From: Rhynochetos jubatus
Taxonomy: Eukaryota > Chordata > Aves > Eurypygiformes > Rhynochetidae
Direction: 5' to 3'
NCBI GenBank assembly: GCA_027574665.1
Contig: CM050653.1
Span: 44,280,118-44,344,117, forward strand
Length of the DNA: 64,000 nt
Below are positions 62,153 to 64,000 of the stretch, piece after piece; within the stretch, counting starts at the first letter, position 1, and the number at the start of each line of letters is the position of its first letter. The translations under genes were made by a program, and so were the position numbers. The notes under the pieces were generated by a model that saw only the letters and a list, made by a program, of their open reading frames with translations, searched no databases and was not told the DNA's origin.

Positions 62153-63885
62153 GTAGGAGTGTTACAGATCACACAAAATATGTCAAAAAGAAAAATTGGA
62201 AATTTTCTCTCAAAATGCTAAATTTGTTTGCTAAGGAATTGAGAAAATTCAGAGAAAATCTGTTTCTTTTTGGAAAGAAGTAGGAAGGATCTCTAAACTT
62301 TCTTACCATAGCTATTTCTGTCTTAAATCATGTGACTGGCATAATTATAAGCTGGATTTAGCCTTCTATAACTGACCTCCTAGTTCTTCTCTCAAAGATC
62401 CCTGGCCACACTTTTGCTCTGTGTTTATCTAAAATCCCATTCCTCAGAGTATCCAGAGCAGAAGTGCTAATAAATACCTGAGAGCAGTGTGCTCTCTTGG
62501 GATCCTGTCTCTTGCACATCCTAAAGATTATCTGTCTTCTGATCCAGCTCTTGAGCAGCGTTTCCATTTCATTAGCTAATCTGAGGGACAAAGAGACACC
62601 CCTGCAATATTGCCATAGCTTTGAAAGCAGAATCTTCTTTTACTTAAGTTTTGTATTTCTGTTGCCAAAACTTGCCTGACCTGAAAGAACAATAAATATA
62701 AATATTCAGAGCTTTTAAAGAATAATTTTGACTTGTTAATAATGAATAATTATAATTGAATTGCTACTAATTATTTTTACAATTATTTCATTCAGAAATC
62801 TCCCAGTTGATTTGTGAGCTACTAAACAGTGGTGCCTGGGAATACATGCTTATAGCTCTCAGAATGTTTGATCACTGGGTTAGTGGCATACATGCGGTTT
62901 CTTCATCCTACTCTAAGTATCCATGAAATATGGAAATATCCTAAACTTCAATAGTAGGACAAATGAACCTGCTATTACAAATCTTGTAGTTGTTCAATAT
63001 ATTGGATGAAAAGACAAATATGTGCAGACAACTGTTCCATTTCAAATCTGAGCTTCCAGAAGGAGTAACTGGAATGCTCTAGCGTCAAAGCTGTATCCTG
63101 CGGGCTTTCTGCGTCTCCAAATTTATCCCCTCTTTGCATGAAATGGGAATTCTGGCTAATTTTGCATCCACCCAGCACCCCTGACTCTTAGGGCAGACCC
63201 TCAACTGCTTTTAACAGCCAACTGGATCAAACCCTGTGTGGCATGAAAAGGGTAGGTGCAGTTTAGGAGTCGTAGCTTCTGTCCTACCCATTGGAAATGC
63301 AATCCTTCACTTCCACTTGCTGGAAACTAGGTTTCTGCTGTTGGGCATAATAACTGAAGGAACAAAGGTGCATTGAAAGAAACACAGGCAAGGGTAGAGA
63401 GAAGGGAAATGTTGCTTCCAGCGTGACATTGTTTCAGTTACTGCCTTTTTTCCCCAGTTTCTAGGAGTAGGAGAAACATTACCCTCTACTCTGGGAAGTC
63501 AAGCAGATGTTGAATTTGGGGAATATGTAACCTGAAAATTAAACTTTGTGGATACAAAGATAGGTCACTATTTCTGCTTTATTAGAAGCAAAATTATACA
63601 GCTGTCTTTTTACTCAGACTTACAGGACTAAGATCTGACTCCATTGCACATTCCCTTTTATGACGAGTATCTGGTCCTCTAAACCTACCCCTCACTCCAT
63701 GAAACAGTTATGAGCACAGGAAGCAAACAATTTGACTTGTTTAAACTTGACCTTGAAGTTTTACTCAGACAGCCTGGGCCAGCAGTGCTGTCATGGTTTT
63801 GAGCTGGTGGGGATCCCTGCTGCCCACTGTGCAGGTACTGTATTTTTTCTGAACTTGGTGCCAGCATGTGCACAGCTGCTCTTAG
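62153..63885. other. AT-rich non-coding stretch
   Basis: No gene or transposable element was recognised. Around 62730-62790 several TAAT/ATTA words are crowded together, compatible with a homeodomain-rich regulatory element but equally with plain AT-rich sequence. Confidence 0.45.
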
Positions 63886-63965
63886 CTCATGAAAGAGAGA
63901 AGACTCAGAGAGATCGTACTGAGGATTATAAAGTTGTGGTGGGGGTGGATACTGCTGTCCCCAAG
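63886..63965 (+). other. Candidate exon at window edge, unknown protein
   Basis: A modest acceptor (CTGCTCTTAG) precedes an open segment encoding a charged stretch (HEREKTQRDRTEDYKVVVG), and a strong donor (CCAAG|GTAAGA) follows. The frame is open from 63732 to 63986, so an upstream acceptor (CTGTGCAG, ending 63834) is also possible. The segment is not recognised, and its continuation would lie beyond the window. Confidence 0.15.
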
Positions 63966-64000
63966 GTAAGAGCCACCACAGCCTAACTCCTGCTCTGTGC

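Noticed and set aside
1..64000. tRNA, rRNA, CRISPR, prokaryotic operon or phage features
   Set aside because: No tRNA B-box-like words, repeat-spacer arrays, Shine-Dalgarno-spaced gene series or dense coding were seen. The window is plainly vertebrate nuclear DNA.

Overview
This window looks like nuclear DNA from a bird. It is AT-rich, intron- or desert-like sequence. No open frame in it could be recognised as a known protein-coding gene, tRNA or rRNA. The bird assignment rests on four CR1 LINE fragments ending in the avian-type 3' tail (degenerate ATTCTATG units), and on a solo LTR of an endogenous retrovirus type that I recall as abundant in neoavian, especially passerine, genomes. The window shows no operons, ribosome binding sites, CRISPR arrays or other prokaryotic features.

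Layout. 1-2.4 kb: plain sequence with a minus-strand CR1 3' end (about 1166-1508) and a T21 run. 2.4-3.2 kb: a GC-richer block with open frames on both strands and a GA microsatellite. 5.8-6.2 kb: a second GC-rich block of unknown origin. 9.3-12.6 kb: two long minus-strand open frames (156 and 218 codons) without recognisable homology. 15.5-16.25 kb: the most gene-like place in the window, where an ATG-started frame can be joined across a 163-base GT-AG intron to a second open block, giving a hypothetical 188-residue protein with AATAAA signals about 300 bases downstream. 19.0-19.6 kb: an older minus-strand CR1 carrying the decayed C-terminal end of ORF2. 28.99-29.12 kb: an isolated exon-like segment. 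31.46-32.05 kb: a nearly complete plus-strand solo LTR. 46.15-46.25 kb: an exon-like segment directly upstream of a 1.46-kb plus-strand CR1 (46.26-47.72 kb) that holds a dead reverse transcriptase. 56-62.2 kb: several small exon-like segments and a 3' CR1 fragment (58.15-58.38 kb). The rest is unremarkable AT-rich sequence with homopolymers and small tandem repeats.

No joint function can be proposed. The confident content is transposable elements. The exon-like segments are splice-signal plus open-frame coincidences that resemble exons, but pseudo-exons of this quality are common in vertebrate introns, so they are given low confidence. The two-exon frame at 15.5-16.25 kb is the best candidate for something undescribed. 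A large flanking or host gene could span this window with its exons outside it, and the sequence alone does not show which.
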